64,000 bases of DNA, taken from NCBI RefSeq assembly GCF_021462225.1, contig NC_061815.1, forward strand, positions 46,535,986 to 46,599,985. Reading direction: 5' to 3'. The notes beneath the pieces were generated by a model. The model ran no database searches. It was not told where the DNA came from and was given only the letters and a program-made list of their open reading frames with translations. The position numbers and the translations under genes are program-made. Shown piece after piece: positions 1-12,244 of the stretch (within the stretch, counting starts at the first letter, position 1; every line of letters begins with the position of its first letter). Source of the DNA: Girardinichthys multiradiatus (lineage: Eukaryota > Chordata > Actinopteri > Cyprinodontiformes > Goodeidae).

Positions 1-2162
1 CTTATTTATTTTTTTCCAGAGTATCCTCTGGTTTGTTTTTTTATCCACAATTTGCCTATATTCAAAGTTTTTGTTTTGGCTTGTAGTTTATGATAGTTAT
101 ATTAATTGCCATGCCTGAAATGAAAAATTAAAAAATAAGTGTAAAAGAAAACAATTAGTCAGACAAGTTGAAAAGTTGCAGATTAGTGAGGATGTTTTGT
201 TTGGAACACCAAACTCCTTGCATAACACAATGTCCACTTATTATAAAACAAGGGATCAAATAGCTACTACCTATAATTTGACTTTCTAAATGAAGGTTCA
301 TCTGGGATTTTATCCAGTGGTGGAAGTTGAGAGACATGTCTATCATGACAGCCGACACTGCCTGTAGTTCACTTTAGTGGTAAATGGCTGCTTGTGACCA
401 AAACTGTAATTCGAAATCCTAAAATTTTGTCTCAGTGGTCTGGCTGTTTACCACTGGCTCAAGCAGTAGGTTGCCCACATGGCATGAGCTGGGTTTTGTC
501 CCCCTCAGGTTTGGGCTGATTCTTCCTGGGGCAAAAAGTGTTTCCAACAGAGACTGACTTTTGTGGCTGAGGAGAAATCAGGCCTCTTCAGCTGTTAACT
601 TCCACTGAGCTCGTTTCCTGCGATAATGGTCTTAGTAAAGCACTCCATCCATTTTCTGTGCTGCCAATACACAGCCACATATCCATGTAACAATCAAGAA
701 CACAGTCCATGTCCTATATACAAGTGCATCAGATCCAGAGGCATTTTGGTGTCATAAAGTGCTTTTACTTATATACATTAAAAAAACAACACAAAATGTA
801 TTGCAGAAAAATATATTTGCCCTTTAAGCTGTCTGTGATACATGAACCTCAAGCCTCGTATTTTTTATTTGAGTCCAATTATGACAGTCTTAAAAAAATT
901 ACTAACCCAAACATATTGGTTAGAAAAAGCAAATCACCTTAGTTGTTGCTGTCAAGCTGAATATCAGAGATTTTCTGTTTTTCCTTTTTTGTTTTTTACT
1001 CAGGCAATCTGTTGCCGTAAAATTTTCATAACATCAGGTTTCTGACACAAGTAACCTTATTTATATTTGGGAGCATTTCTCAACAATCAATATCCCTTTG
1101 TCCTTTCCTCATGAGAAGAATTGTGCACAGTAATAAACTTTGACCTTCTTAAAAATGTCAGAATATGCCCTCGGGGCATTCATCCAGTCATTAGCGTGTT
1201 GTATTTCTTTTTGTGGGTAATGAGGGCTCCCAGCTGGGACAAGCGTAGCAACTTTGCAGTCAGGTCACACATCACATGTTCACTGTCCCAGACCTGTGCC
1301 AAACCAAATGTGTTTAGATGTGATCCCTGTAGAGTGGAGCTTCCTCTCCGCTGCCTGTCACACATCAGAGGATCATCCTCGACGAGGTCACGCATTGCCC
1401 CCCTGTGCTTTGAAGCTTTTTAAGATCTACCGAAGGCTAAAATGATGCTCAGAGTTAGATAGGGTAGACCCTTTTTTGGAGAGAGTAACCCCACAAGACA
1501 GGACTTCAAAGAGATGTCAGGGGATGAGCAGGCATAGTTTGTACTGCTGCTTTAAAAAGAAAGAATAAACAGACTTTAGTACACATGTTGCAGTGTGTCC
1601 TCAATATCCAACAGACTGAATACACGACCCATCCTAGTTTTCTTGTGACATCGCCTTCCACATTCAGAAAATAGTTAAGAGAGCAAATAGAAGCTGACGA
1701 TTTTCCCAGAATTGCCTGTCAATGTACACCTGCAGCTAATGTGGGATGTCAGTTTACACTGCCTGCAGCCCTTTACTGTTAAAATGCTGCTCACCTAATC
1801 CCAGAAAATATATGTTTTACGTTGAAAGCTGTTTTTGTACTTTATATTGAATCCACAAATTTCACAAAATATTTATATACTTGATTTATGCATCCATGGT
1901 TTTGAAACATTAGGCCAATTAAAAGCTAATCAGAAGATGTTAAAAATGGCAACTCATTAGTCAACAAGTTAATTAGTCTTATATTTATATGCACTGACTG
2001 CATCTCATAAGCTTGAAGAATGATGCATAAATAACTCCTACTTCATTTAAATTTCTATTAACCAAATTCAAATTAAATAAATAGAATAAACCCCTCTCAG
2101 CATTTGGTTTTAGGTTCTATTCATGTAGAACTGGTTGTGGAAATCAGAGTTGAATAGTGTAT
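1..2162. other. Non-coding, presumed intron of the fstl5-like gene
   Basis: I see no supportable gene here. The open frames are short, lack family resemblance and overlap on both strands. Because the first recognisable exon downstream (27875) is internal to its gene, this stretch is most simply intron of that gene. The short frames on both strands at 1121-1445 are somewhat GC-richer than their surroundings, but I recognise no protein in them. Confidence 0.6.
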
Positions 2163-2245
2163 GATTTAACTTTATTGATATAGTGCCAGTTCAAAACAAA
2201 CGTCATCTAAAGGCACTTTACAAGATAAACTGATCCATCTTTCTA
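2163..2245 (-). repeat. Retroposon 3'-tail fragment
   Basis: Read on the minus strand, this short block ends in the pattern of a common fish retroposon tail, in which a 'gcactt' motif and a block of the type 'gcgctatataaataaa' follow each other. The same tail occurs better preserved at 44352-44755 (minus) and 61833-62308 (plus). It is old and only the last 80 or so bases remain. Confidence 0.45.
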
Positions 2246-3277
2246 CACTGAAATGTATAATAAGATCAACAATCCTTTTAACAGGATGAAACCCCCAACA
2301 ATGGAGACAAAGCAGACCCACAGAGAATAGAAGCATAGGTCAGGAGTACTTTGTATGTTAACGTAAAAGTAAGGAGTCAATGGCAGCTTCAGCTCGTTTA
2401 TTGGCTTCATCTTGGAGAGAAATACAACTAAATAGATGGGCTCTGAGCCAAAATTATAATCTATAGGAAAAGATATAGAATACATATAGTTCATAGTATA
2501 TTTTTCCTGGAGAGAGTCAGGGTTAAAGAGAGAACAACATGACGAGTGATGTTGATAGCAGCAATAACTCACCCAATGGCATCCTCCAGAAAGTGGACAG
2601 ATCTAAATTAGAAATACTGTTTGTTTGGCTAATCCATGTTCATCGTCGGTGTTTAGCTAAAAAACCGAAACAGACTGTGCCCTTTTGAAAGACTAACACT
2701 AAATGGTACTTTTAACTCCTTATAGGACGGAATCCCATGTACCGTTTAAAGCTGGTGAAAGGTTTGGAGTAACAATGTAGATTTAGACATGGAAAGAGAG
2801 CATCTCTGTTGTTCCTCTACAGTCCGTCATAGCCCTGTTAGTTAAATCATTCTAAGTTTTCTTTTTGTCACTAAAATTGGCTTTGTGAAACAGCTGGAGT
2901 CATAATTTTCCAGACAGTTTGCCTTACTCTGTCAAATCATTTGTTTTGTTTTTCACCTTTAATTTTAATCTCTGGTGGGCTCTCCTATTTGGACATCTGT
3001 TAGTTATCTCATGTTGCGTTAAAGTTCTGCATATGAAAGAGTTGAGACTTGAGCTTATTTATACGGGTCAAAAATGCTGGTAGCTCAGCACTCATTTTTA
3101 TATCTTTTTATCTTATTTCAAATTTTTATAAAAAGTATTAAACTTTAAGACTCTAGCAATGCAGCAATAATTTGATTACTTACAATAGAGTTGGCATCTG
3201 ACATGTGTTATGCATTCAGTGTGTTTAACAGAGAGATTGGAATATTTGTGCATACTGATTTTTCAGCAATAAATATA
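2246..3277. other. Non-coding, no feature recognised
   Basis: AT-rich sequence with no open frame that resembles a protein and no repeat that I can name. Presumed intron. Confidence 0.5.
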
Positions 3278-3547
3278 CAGGTCCTTCTCAAAAAATTAGC
3301 ATATTGTGATAAAGTTCATTATTTTCTATAATGTAATGATGAAAATTTAATATTCATATATTTTAGATTCATTGCACACTAACTGAAATATTTCAGGTCT
3401 TTTATTGTCTTAATACGGATGATTTTGGCATACAGCTCATGAAAACCCAAAATTCCTATCTCACAAAATTAGCATATTTAATCCGACCAATAAAAAAAAA
3501 GTGTTTTTAATACAAAAAACGTCAACCTTCAAATAATCATGTACAGT
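3278..3547 (-). mobile_element. Solo Tc1-like element end (DD34E family 1)
   Basis: It starts with the CAGGTCCTTCTCAAAA terminus after a TA dinucleotide. It then follows, with scattered changes, the 3' terminal 270 bases of the elements at 30073-31640 and 39574-41183: the 200-bp inverted-repeat arm plus about 70 bp of subterminal sequence. It stops just before the transposase stop-codon region, so no coding sequence remains. Orientation matches the minus-strand element. It is a truncated copy, probably older than the two long copies. Confidence 0.85.
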
Positions 3548-3570
3548 CATAGCCAAATTATTTGACTAAA

Positions 3571-3860
3571 CATAGTGCTGTGCAAATATATTTATACACC
3601 TTTACTTTTTCACATATTGTCATGTTAAAACCTCAGATGTTTGTGTATTTTATTGGGATTTCAGGTAATAAAACAAAAGAGTGCCTATTGGGAAGTGGAA
3701 AGAGAATGATTTTTGTTACAAATAAAAATCTGAAAAGTGTGGTGTGCATATGTATATAACACCCTTTACTCTAATGACTTTAAATAAAATCTAGTGCCTT
3801 AAGAAATAATTCAATGAGTTCTAAAGTTTACGTGTTTGCCATTTAATCTCGGTATAGTAC
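3571..3860 (-). mobile_element. Decayed end of a second Tc1-like family
   Basis: The block opens with 'gtgctgtgcaaatat' followed by 'tttatacacc' and continues with a 'tcacatattgtcatgttaaaacc' type motif. It runs through a 'ctgaaaagtgtggtgtgcat' segment, all characteristic of a widespread fish Tc1-like repeat. Related diverged pieces lie at 28893-29150, 34316-34495 and 46857-47609. No transposase frame survives. Confidence 0.6.
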
Positions 3861-6800
3861 AACTGCAATGATGCATAGGACAAACCAGAGGATAATACAT
3901 GACATGGTCAACACAACTATTAGTGTTGCATTCCACAAATCTGCTACAGGATTCTAGCACTCAAGGCTTGCATTAAAGCATGTATTTGTTAGAATGGTCC
4001 AGTCAATATCAAGATCTAAATTCACAGAGAATTGGTGGCAAGATTTAAAGATTGACGCCAAGACGTTCTCTCTTCAATCTGAGTTTGAGCTGTTTTGCAA
4101 CAATTGAAGAATAAAGCTATTAGAGGCGTACTCCTAAGTACTGACTCAAGAAGGGGCTGAGTACAACAGTACTGAAAACATGTCAGTTCTTTAATTTGTT
4201 TTTGTAAAACTTTTTTAGAACAATGTATTGTTTTTCTTCCACTTTACGAGGCACTGTTTGTCCGTTCAGTCCAGTGGCATTTAGTCTCCCAGAAATATGT
4301 ATGCTAAGGGTATATGACTGTATATTTAACCACTGAAACTGCAACACATTTATTTATCATTACTAGTAAAAGACAAATCTGAACAGTTGCACTTAAAATA
4401 AGCTGTTATGGATGGTTGTAGCTGCTCGTTTCATTAAAACAGACACAAAGCTCATTAAGTGTGTGAGATGGTTGCAGGGTGAGAAGTTGACCCTTTCTTG
4501 TCATTTGCATTATCTTGGTATGTTTTAAGCTAAAGCAGAAAGCCAGACTTTTCTTTGGGCTTCTCATGTAAGAGCATCAATGAGAATTATTTTTAGAAAG
4601 GCTACCAGCTGCTGATGAACAGTGGTTCTACCTAGAATACAAGAACTTTGAGATGCGCCTCATGTTGATTGTGATGTTTATAGAGCAAACTTATTTAGTC
4701 AACGTTACACTGGATTTGGCTTTACCTAAAAAGCTTTTCTACTACTACGGTAATTACTATGGGAATTACCATAATTTATATGTATTGATAATAGTTGCTT
4801 ATAAATGCTGACCTTTGAATATTTTTTTCCCATGCAACCTATTTGGAGTGTTGTATATCTTGGTTTTACAGTCCATTTATACGTTTCACCTTCTGTCAAA
4901 CAGTGAATGCATTCTGCCACTATTCAAAATATCTTTAAAACATTTGGGCATATTGTGTTCATTTAACAACTTCAAATGAATTTTTAATACTAACATAAAC
5001 AGTAGACTTTATTGTGTTTTTGTTTATTTTTAAAATAATTACTTTCCTCAAAGAGTTTGAATAAATTAAAATGTCTCTGCAGCAATTGCATAAAATGAAA
5101 AGCAAACCGCCCCCTTTTTTTCCAATATCATCCCATGTAGCAGCAGCAATTAAGATAAATATAAACAAAATGAACACGTTGCTTTGAATTTAAACCTAAT
5201 TAGACATAAAGAAAAATGCAGAGAAATATAAAATAAATAATTTGTGTCCCAGTAATGTTCATGTTTCTAAAAATACATTCTAAAAAGTAATAATTGTAAT
5301 ATAGCAGAATCTCCACTTTGCAACTAGGATAGAACTCCTTGTTCTTTTAGTGTGTTCCATCTTGGTCAAGATAACCCGACCAAACATTTAGTTTCCAGTC
5401 ATCCAGTATTTAATCTTTGTGTCTACTTTAAAGCAATAAAAAGATAATTACTGTAGGTTTAAGTAAGGAACTCCAAAAGAGTCAGCTGTGAGTTTATTAT
5501 AGATTGTGCTAGTTCTGCTCTCTCATTCCTGAAGATCCTTTGACCTCATCTTATTATCTCACTTTCATCAGAGCCTGGGCGATGGCTTCTCACTGACCTT
5601 TATCTTTAGCAACACTCTGGCACGCTCACTAGTGCTTAAATCTTGGTACTAACTTTCAAGTTGAGAGCTTTTCACTGTCAGAATGGTCAGTGTGAACTCC
5701 CTGCCTGTAAAACTGCAGTGAGTGAGGGTGGGACTTCCGTGACAGCAGTCACTACAGGGTCCATTCAGGTCTTCACCTGGGTTAGATAAGGAATGCAATC
5801 ACAACTGACGCCTAACATTTCTCAATCTGATCCTCGAACCTTCTTTTATTTCAGTTTATTTAAATTCAGAAAAGATCAACTGATTAGATCCAAATATGAT
5901 CCAAAAGAAGATATGATTAAATAGTAAATTTGTTTTGTATGTAGGTGTTTAGCTTTAAAGTATATTGCCATCAATGGTTGTGTTAGGAAGTGACTCAGTA
6001 AGAAGAATCTACTGAGCCTTGCAATCCAAAAGTTGCATCGATGTACCGATGAGCAAGGCACTTTAGTTGCCTACCGATATTTGCATGAAAGTGAGTGCAA
6101 TTGGGTGAATGTGGTGCTTTGAATGGTCAGTGTGACTAGAGAGGGATATATAAATTCAGCCCATTTACCATTAGGCAGATTTAGTGAATTACAAAATAGT
6201 CATGAGAGCCAGCTGGTAAAATTCCACTATTGTTATTGAGCAGAGACTAACATTAAATAAAGAAAAGACCCCAAAGAATTTAAAATTTTTCAACTTTACC
6301 TTTACTCCAAACCTTACAAGATAAAAGGGAGTTTTATCTATTTCCCCTTTTAGCACTGTTGCAAAGTTTTTGACGTTTTTGGCTGTTTTTATATTAGTAC
6401 AATTGTTCAAAATGTACAAACATATGCTGTCATTTAATTACAGTGAGATGACGTTAGACCCGAGAGATGATGTTAGACCTGAGAGAAGCCTCAGTGCTCC
6501 ATCTGTAGCAGCAGATTGAGTAATGCCCCTAATTGTATCTCTGAAATAGACCAAGGAGTTGAGGGCCATTGGCAGGTGAAATCACTAACCCCACTGCAGC
6601 AGCACCTATTAGGGTGGCTGCATAAGACTGACAAAGTGTCTGCAAAACATCAGGTTATAGGGGATGATGTTTCTAGTGTTTAGTGGCTCATGAAACCAAA
6701 TGTTTTCTCAGGAGGGAGAGCTGGTAAGCCAGCATCATGACTGCTGTGCCATTAGGTCATTGCTGGAGGCTCAACCACAGTAACACAACTTGGTGAAAAC

Positions 6801-8373
6801 CTTTAGGCCATTAGAAAAACAAGTTTATCACAGCCAGTGACAGGGAGGGTGCTAATGTTGCCTTTTAGCTACTGTTAGATCAGAATCAAAAAATTAAGTC
6901 TTTCCAAATATTTTTCCAAAACACCTGTTTTGAAAAACTAAACTGCTCACTGAAAGAAAAGGTTTGTTTGCACTAAATCTAAAGTCTGGTGAAGCCATTC
7001 AAAGTAATCTGGAATAAGAGAGCTGTTATGGGTGAATGGTTGAATCTGTGTCTGTGTGTGTTCACCAGAGATGGTTGACAATTGGATATATCATCACCGT
7101 CGTGCAACAAATGGTTTGGTTTACCTATGAATAACTGTTAAAGAGTGCCAAAGTCAATTATTGGTATATAGTGGTTTATGGATCTGTCAGATATACAGGT
7201 AATATCCTGACAAATCCAAAAACATTAGATCTGTCAAGTATCCAAACATATATCTATAAATTATCTTTGTGGATCTGAGTATTCAAAATTTAAAGAATTA
7301 TAAAAAATGTGGACTTATGGGAAGGTAATAATGTATAGATCTTTTCCAGCAGCATGTTAGAGTGTGGCAGTCCCATTGTTAGAATCACAAAAAAGAAAAA
7401 AAATGGAGTGTATTAACAGCCATTAATATGAAATTGTTGAGCTAAAATTACAAAACTATCATATCCATTACATATTTGGAAATAAAAAACTAGGTTTTTT
7501 TTCATTTGTTTTTTATCATTTACGTTACTGGTCTGTTAACGGGCTAGTATATTTTAAATTGGACTGGGTTTACTGTTTTTGACTTTCCAATCTCTCCTCA
7601 CGTGATGCAACTCATGCGCAAACCGGTGGCACTCGAGAAATTACAATATCAATAATAAAAAATTTGTTAAAGTCAGTAATTCAATTTACAATTTAGATTT
7701 AAATTTAATTTAATTTATTAGGGGCAATGCATATTAATGACATCTGCAACAGATGCAGCGGAAAATAGGCCAGATTATAGCACAACTGCTAGTTTTCATT
7801 TGCAGACCCCAGGCAGGTCACACACAAAGGACAAAGGACACAGATTTAAAGATTGTGGCTTTTGAAAACTCCAAAGTCAAAGGTTCAGAAAATTTTTATA
7901 TTTTGATATTGTAGGCTCAAATTTATAACCTATAAAGGCTTGACATATTTCGTTTTGCATGTAACGAGGCTACATCCTATTAATTTCCCCTTTTAAGTAG
8001 ATTAACTGAAATTAATGAGCTTTTTCACAATAAATTTTACCTTTAAGTACAGTTGCAAAAACAAATTAGTGCTATTGAAAAAATCAACACCAGTAATTTC
8101 TCTTTGCCTCAGTGTTTTTTAATGACCACAAGTAACTTAACGAAACAATAATTTTTTTTTACAAAATTACACACATTTGAAGTAGAACTAAGAAAGATTT
8201 TTACATTAATACATCCTCTTTCTGGATCACCTAGTGGCAATATCCCAGCTCTGCTATTGACAAACAGCTTTATGGCAGTAATACAGTAATTAATGCTGAA
8301 TTTGTGACATTGATACTGTCAAAAGGTCCTCTAGGTTTAGGACCACTCAAGTGTTGCATAGTGCTGCTTTAGC
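3861..8373. other. Non-coding intron sequence with one SINE-like tail
   Basis: No coding region is supportable. The frames at 4726-5177, 5876-6061 and 6189-6419 are AT-rich chance frames. Positions about 6010-6175 carry a SINE-type tail on the plus strand, ending in a block of the form 'gatatataaattcagccc' then 'atttaccat', as in many fish SINEs. The rest is unremarkable AT-rich sequence. Confidence 0.5.
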
Positions 8374-9945
8374 CTAAATGCATTTATTCGATTTCATAGG
8401 GACAACAATGCGAACGGTTTCTTTCCTTGATGTTGAAAAACAAACTTTTGTCTTGGTGTAAGCACAGCGAGTTTTGATACTTTTTAATGAAATAAATGAT
8501 GCAAATGAAAAAGGCTCAAATGCTGTCTCCCATACAGAGCATGAGTCATTATGACTGTAAAAATATCTGTCACTGTGTTTTTTGAACCGTTTAACTTCAG
8601 CTATTGTGTGCTCAGCTTTGATTACTTTCCGATCTATTTTATAATTTATAAACACCTTAAGCATTTTACAAATGAGTCCAGGGCGAGCTTCAGCATTCAT
8701 ATCAATAACAGTTTCTCCTGTTGCGCTGTCATTAGAAATCCATTAATCACAAACACAAGGGATCCCTCCATAATCCTCTGATGACACTAACTCACCTCCT
8801 AAAACAAACCTGCTAAACTGTATATAATAGTATGATACTCGGAAGCAACTATGATAAAAAGTTCTAAACATTAAAAGTAAAGCTTGGTTGTCCTCATAAG
8901 ACAGGCTGCCATGCTTTAGAGGTGGAATTAAAGTCTCTACGTGACTATCAAATGTAAAATCTTCTTGAACATTGTCACATTCTGATAGTATTTTAAGTTT
9001 ATTCATCTGGTCTTGGCTTAAGATGTAGCTGGATAGAGCAGGTTTCTTTTTATGAATATGGAAAAGAGGCAAATGTATTTCAAGATGAGAGGGCACAGAT
9101 TTGTTTTTTGAGAAATTTGCCAATCTAAAAGCCATTTGCGCATAATAATTACCTCTGTATGCCTGTTATTTGTATGATAGTCCCCTAATGTTCCATTGGT
9201 CCTTTCAAAAGAAAAGCATCAAAAAGCATGAACTGGACCATAATCCATGATGCAAGACTTTAAGTGCAAATGAAAGTGCATATTCATTGTGCACCATCGT
9301 TTTCCATATTTCTTTTCAAATTTATTGCAGAAAAGTTTAAGGCATCGGTCTGCATCTTGTAATTCATTTTGACTTATAAGTCTTGAACAAAGAATTCTAG
9401 CAGAAAAAGCACTTCCAAATGTTATAAACACTGTCGCTTATTAGACCCTTAAGAGCATATAATGAATATGTGCAGACCCAAGGTTTCCATAGTGATGCAG
9501 TGAAACCCTCAAATGCTGACTCAATTTTGGATGGAATACCAGGGTCAAGATCAACAGGGACCTTAAGACAGTCTATTCTTGACTGGAGTATTTTAAAGGA
9601 CTGCCTTTGTAATATCCCGGTCTCTTTCCATACTTGCATCACTCGTTTAGCTGTTGTGTTATGCCGTGGATCAATTACATGCATTCTGACTGGATCAAAA
9701 TAGGGAAGATCGTGTAACCTGCTGTACCTGGCCCCATAAAGTCCTTCAAGTCTGCTCTGTTCTGCTTTGGATTTGGAGTGATTTGCTTTTTTTGCATGTG
9801 AAATATGCAAAAATGACCACTGTGTGGTAAAAAGGAACAATAGATGGAGGGATTTTGCACACTGGCGTTCTAAAACAACAAGCATTGCACAAATATTCAG
9901 AATAAATACACAGCTTCTCTCCAAAATACAAGAATTTATTAACAA
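8374..9945 (-). pseudogene. CACTA (En/Spm)-type transposase relic
   Basis: Minus-strand frames at 9397-9945, 9219-9431, 8743-9135 and 8374-8700 read in order like pieces of a fish En/Spm (TNP2-like) transposase. Recognisable blocks are LPYFDPVRMHVIDPRHN, then KIESAFEGFTASLWKPW..YSLYALKG, then SRLISQNELQDADRCLKLFC with NMHFHLHLKSCIMDYGPV. The tail has RPGLICKMLKVFINYK and a SVWETAFEPFSF segment. The blocks sit in different frames, with a stop at the 8743 side and frame changes near 9430 and 9200, so the gene is dead. The expected 3-bp-duplicated CACTA termini were not found. The name rests on family resemblance from memory. Confidence 0.7.
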
Positions 9946-11034
9946 AATACTTTAGGCAATAAACTCTTTAATTATGCTAGTAAAATTCAACTAAACTATC
10001 GAGTGAAAATGAAAAGTATAGCCATTTTTAACTATAAACCAATAAAATAATGCAGTGATATCACAAGTTTTGTGTAAATATATATGTTTATAAATGTTTT
10101 GAGAAATTTGGATTGAGGCCAATTTAGCTCTAAAAGCCAACAAAAACAACTCTTGCTATGTGTTGAAATAATCAATTGACAATGCAAAGTGAAAGAGAAA
10201 TAAAACATTATTTTAATGAAATGTTTCAAAAGTAATTTGCTGAATTAGAAATCAATGTCCCTTTGGACAGTAATAAGGAACACTTTTGGTCAGTATCAGA
10301 TGTTTTAGCTTCTGCTATTACACTATTTTGCAAATATTATCAAAAGCAGTATTTATTATCCAGCTGTTATGCTCCCACAGATGTAGTTTCTTTCAAATCA
10401 CAGTTGATAGATTTAAGAGCAAATGATTTGTTAGCATAAAAAAATTACCCAGTTATGACACCAAACCTTACCTGAGACAATTAGAGAAAGCAATTCTAGA
10501 ATCTTTACAAAAATGCTGTACCACTCTAAAATATACTGGGTTTACAACTCTTTCCCTGTTGCACACACTTTACCCTCATTTTAGAGAGCAGAAAAAAGAA
10601 GCTGGTGCTCAGAGAAATGATTTTATTTGAGCCGGCCTGTAGAAAGTGTAGCCTCATCTAATGAATCATTTTTTTATGTATTTAAAATGGATAGATTAGT
10701 GATGTTTCTTGAGAAAGGAGCAGTACAATGGTGGGAAGACACAATACAGAGCAAAGGAACGACGGAGCACACAGTATTATGTTCCAATCAAAAGCCCAGT
10801 GTCTGGGATCCTGAGCTGACCTGTACCACACCAAAACTTTAAATTGGATCAATTACTCAGTTTCCTAGAAGTAGCAACGCCCAACCTGCAGGGACACTGA
10901 AGGGAGTAAGGCTTTCATGCCAAACAGACTGCCAATATTTTGTGCACAAATATAAAATGATACAAATAATCACAAGCATAGAGGGAACTTTTCTAATTTT
11001 ACTTTTACAAATAGACCTACCCCATTCAGGTGTA
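9946..11034. other. Non-coding, no feature recognised
   Basis: AT-rich sequence without a supportable gene. The frame at 10627-10842 contains a 'QWWED' string that faintly recalls hAT transposase C-termini, but this is too weak to call. Confidence 0.45.
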
Positions 11035-12244
11035 CAGGTCCTTCTCAAAATATTAGCATATTGTAATAAAGTTCATTATTTTCCATAATGTCATGATGAA
11101 AATTTAACATTCATATATTTTAGATTCATTGCACACTAACTGAAATATTTCAGGTCTTTTATTGTCTTAATACGGATGATTTTGGCATACAGCTCATGAA
11201 AACCCAAAATTCCTATCTCACAAAATTAGCATATTATTAAAAGGGTCTCTAAACGAGCTATGAACCTAATCATCTGAATCAACGAGTTAACTCTAAACAC
11301 CTGCAAAAGATTCCTGGGGCCTTTAAAACTCCCAGCCTGGTTCATCACTCAAAACCCCAATCATGGGTAAGACTGCCGACCTGACTGCTGTCCAGAAGGC
11401 CACTATTGACACCCTCAAGCAAGAGGGTAAGACACAGAAAGAAATTTCTGAACGAATAGGCTGTTCCCAGAGTGCTGTATCAAGGCACCTCAGTGGGAAG
11501 TCTGTGGGAAGGAAAAAGTGTGGCAGAAAACGCTGCACAACGAGAAGAGGTGACCGGACCCTGAGGAAGATTGTGGAGAAGGGCCGATTCCAGACCTTGG
11601 GGGACCTGCGGAAGCAGTAGACTGAGTCTGGAGTAGAAACATCCAGAGCCACCGTGCACAGGCGTGTGCAGGAAATGGGCTACAGGTGCCGCATTCCCCA
11701 GGTCAAGCCACTTTTGAACCAGAAACAGCGGCAGAAGCGCCTGACCTGGGCTACAGAGAAGCAGCACTGGACTGTTGCTCAGTGGTCCAAAGTACTTTTT
11801 TCGGATGAAAGCAAATTCTGCATGTCATTCGTAAATCAAGGTGCCAGAGTCTGGAGGAAGACTGGGGAGAAAGGAAATGCCAAAATGCCAGAAGTCCAGT
11901 GTCAAGTACCCACAGTCAGTGATGGTCTGAGGTGCCGTGTCAGCTGCTGGTGTTGGTCCACTGTGTTTTATCAAGGGCAGGGTCAATGCAGCTAGCTATC
12001 AGGAGATTTTGGAGCACTTCATGTTTCCATCTGCTGAAAAGCTTTATGGAGATGAAGATTTCATTTTTCATCACGACCTGGCACCCGCTCACAGTGCCAA
12101 AACCACTGGTAAATGGTTTACTGACCATGGTATCACTGTGCTCAATTGGCCTGCCAACTCTCCTGACCTGAACCCCATAGAGAATCTGTGGGATATTGTG
12201 AAGAGAACATTGAGAGACTCAAGACCCAACACTCTGGATGAGCT
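11035..12244 (+). mobile_element. Tc1-like element, 3'-truncated (family 1)
   Basis: The left inverted-repeat arm begins right after a TA at 11033-11034 with CAGGTCCTTCTCAAAA. It has the internal second copy of the direct repeat (CTCACAAAATTAGCATAT) about 180 bp in, which is the IR/DR layout seen in Tc1 elements such as Sleeping Beauty. Homology to the sister copies at 30073-31640 and 39574-41183 stops abruptly at the transposase codons for DEL, near 12244. The last part of the gene and the whole right arm are missing. Confidence 0.92.
11363..12244 (+). pseudogene. Tc1-like DD34E transposase, broken
   Basis: The frame starts with MGKTADLTAVQKATIDTL, includes a helix-turn-helix (EISERIGCSQSAVSRHL), a basic GRKKCGRKR stretch, the first catalytic Asp in LFSDESKF and the second in HHDLAPAHS. 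The Glu motif SPDLNPIENLW is also present. Compared with its sisters it has a TGG-to-TAG stop near 11617 and an extra A in the 'gagaaagga' run near 11872 that shifts frame. Unlike the 30350 copy it retains the 14-residue linker VKPLLNQKQRQKRL. It cannot make an active protein and lacks its last 40 or so residues. Confidence 0.92.

Noticed and set aside
1121..1445. Overlapping frames on both strands that might be an upstream fstl5 exon
   Set aside because: Neither translation resembles Kazal, EF-hand or Ig sequence, and no suitable acceptor/donor pair gives the required end phase for joining to 27875.
10627..10842. Possible hAT transposase C-terminus (string with QWWED)
   Set aside because: Only one short motif resembles the family, stops interrupt the surroundings and no termini or 8-bp duplications were seen.
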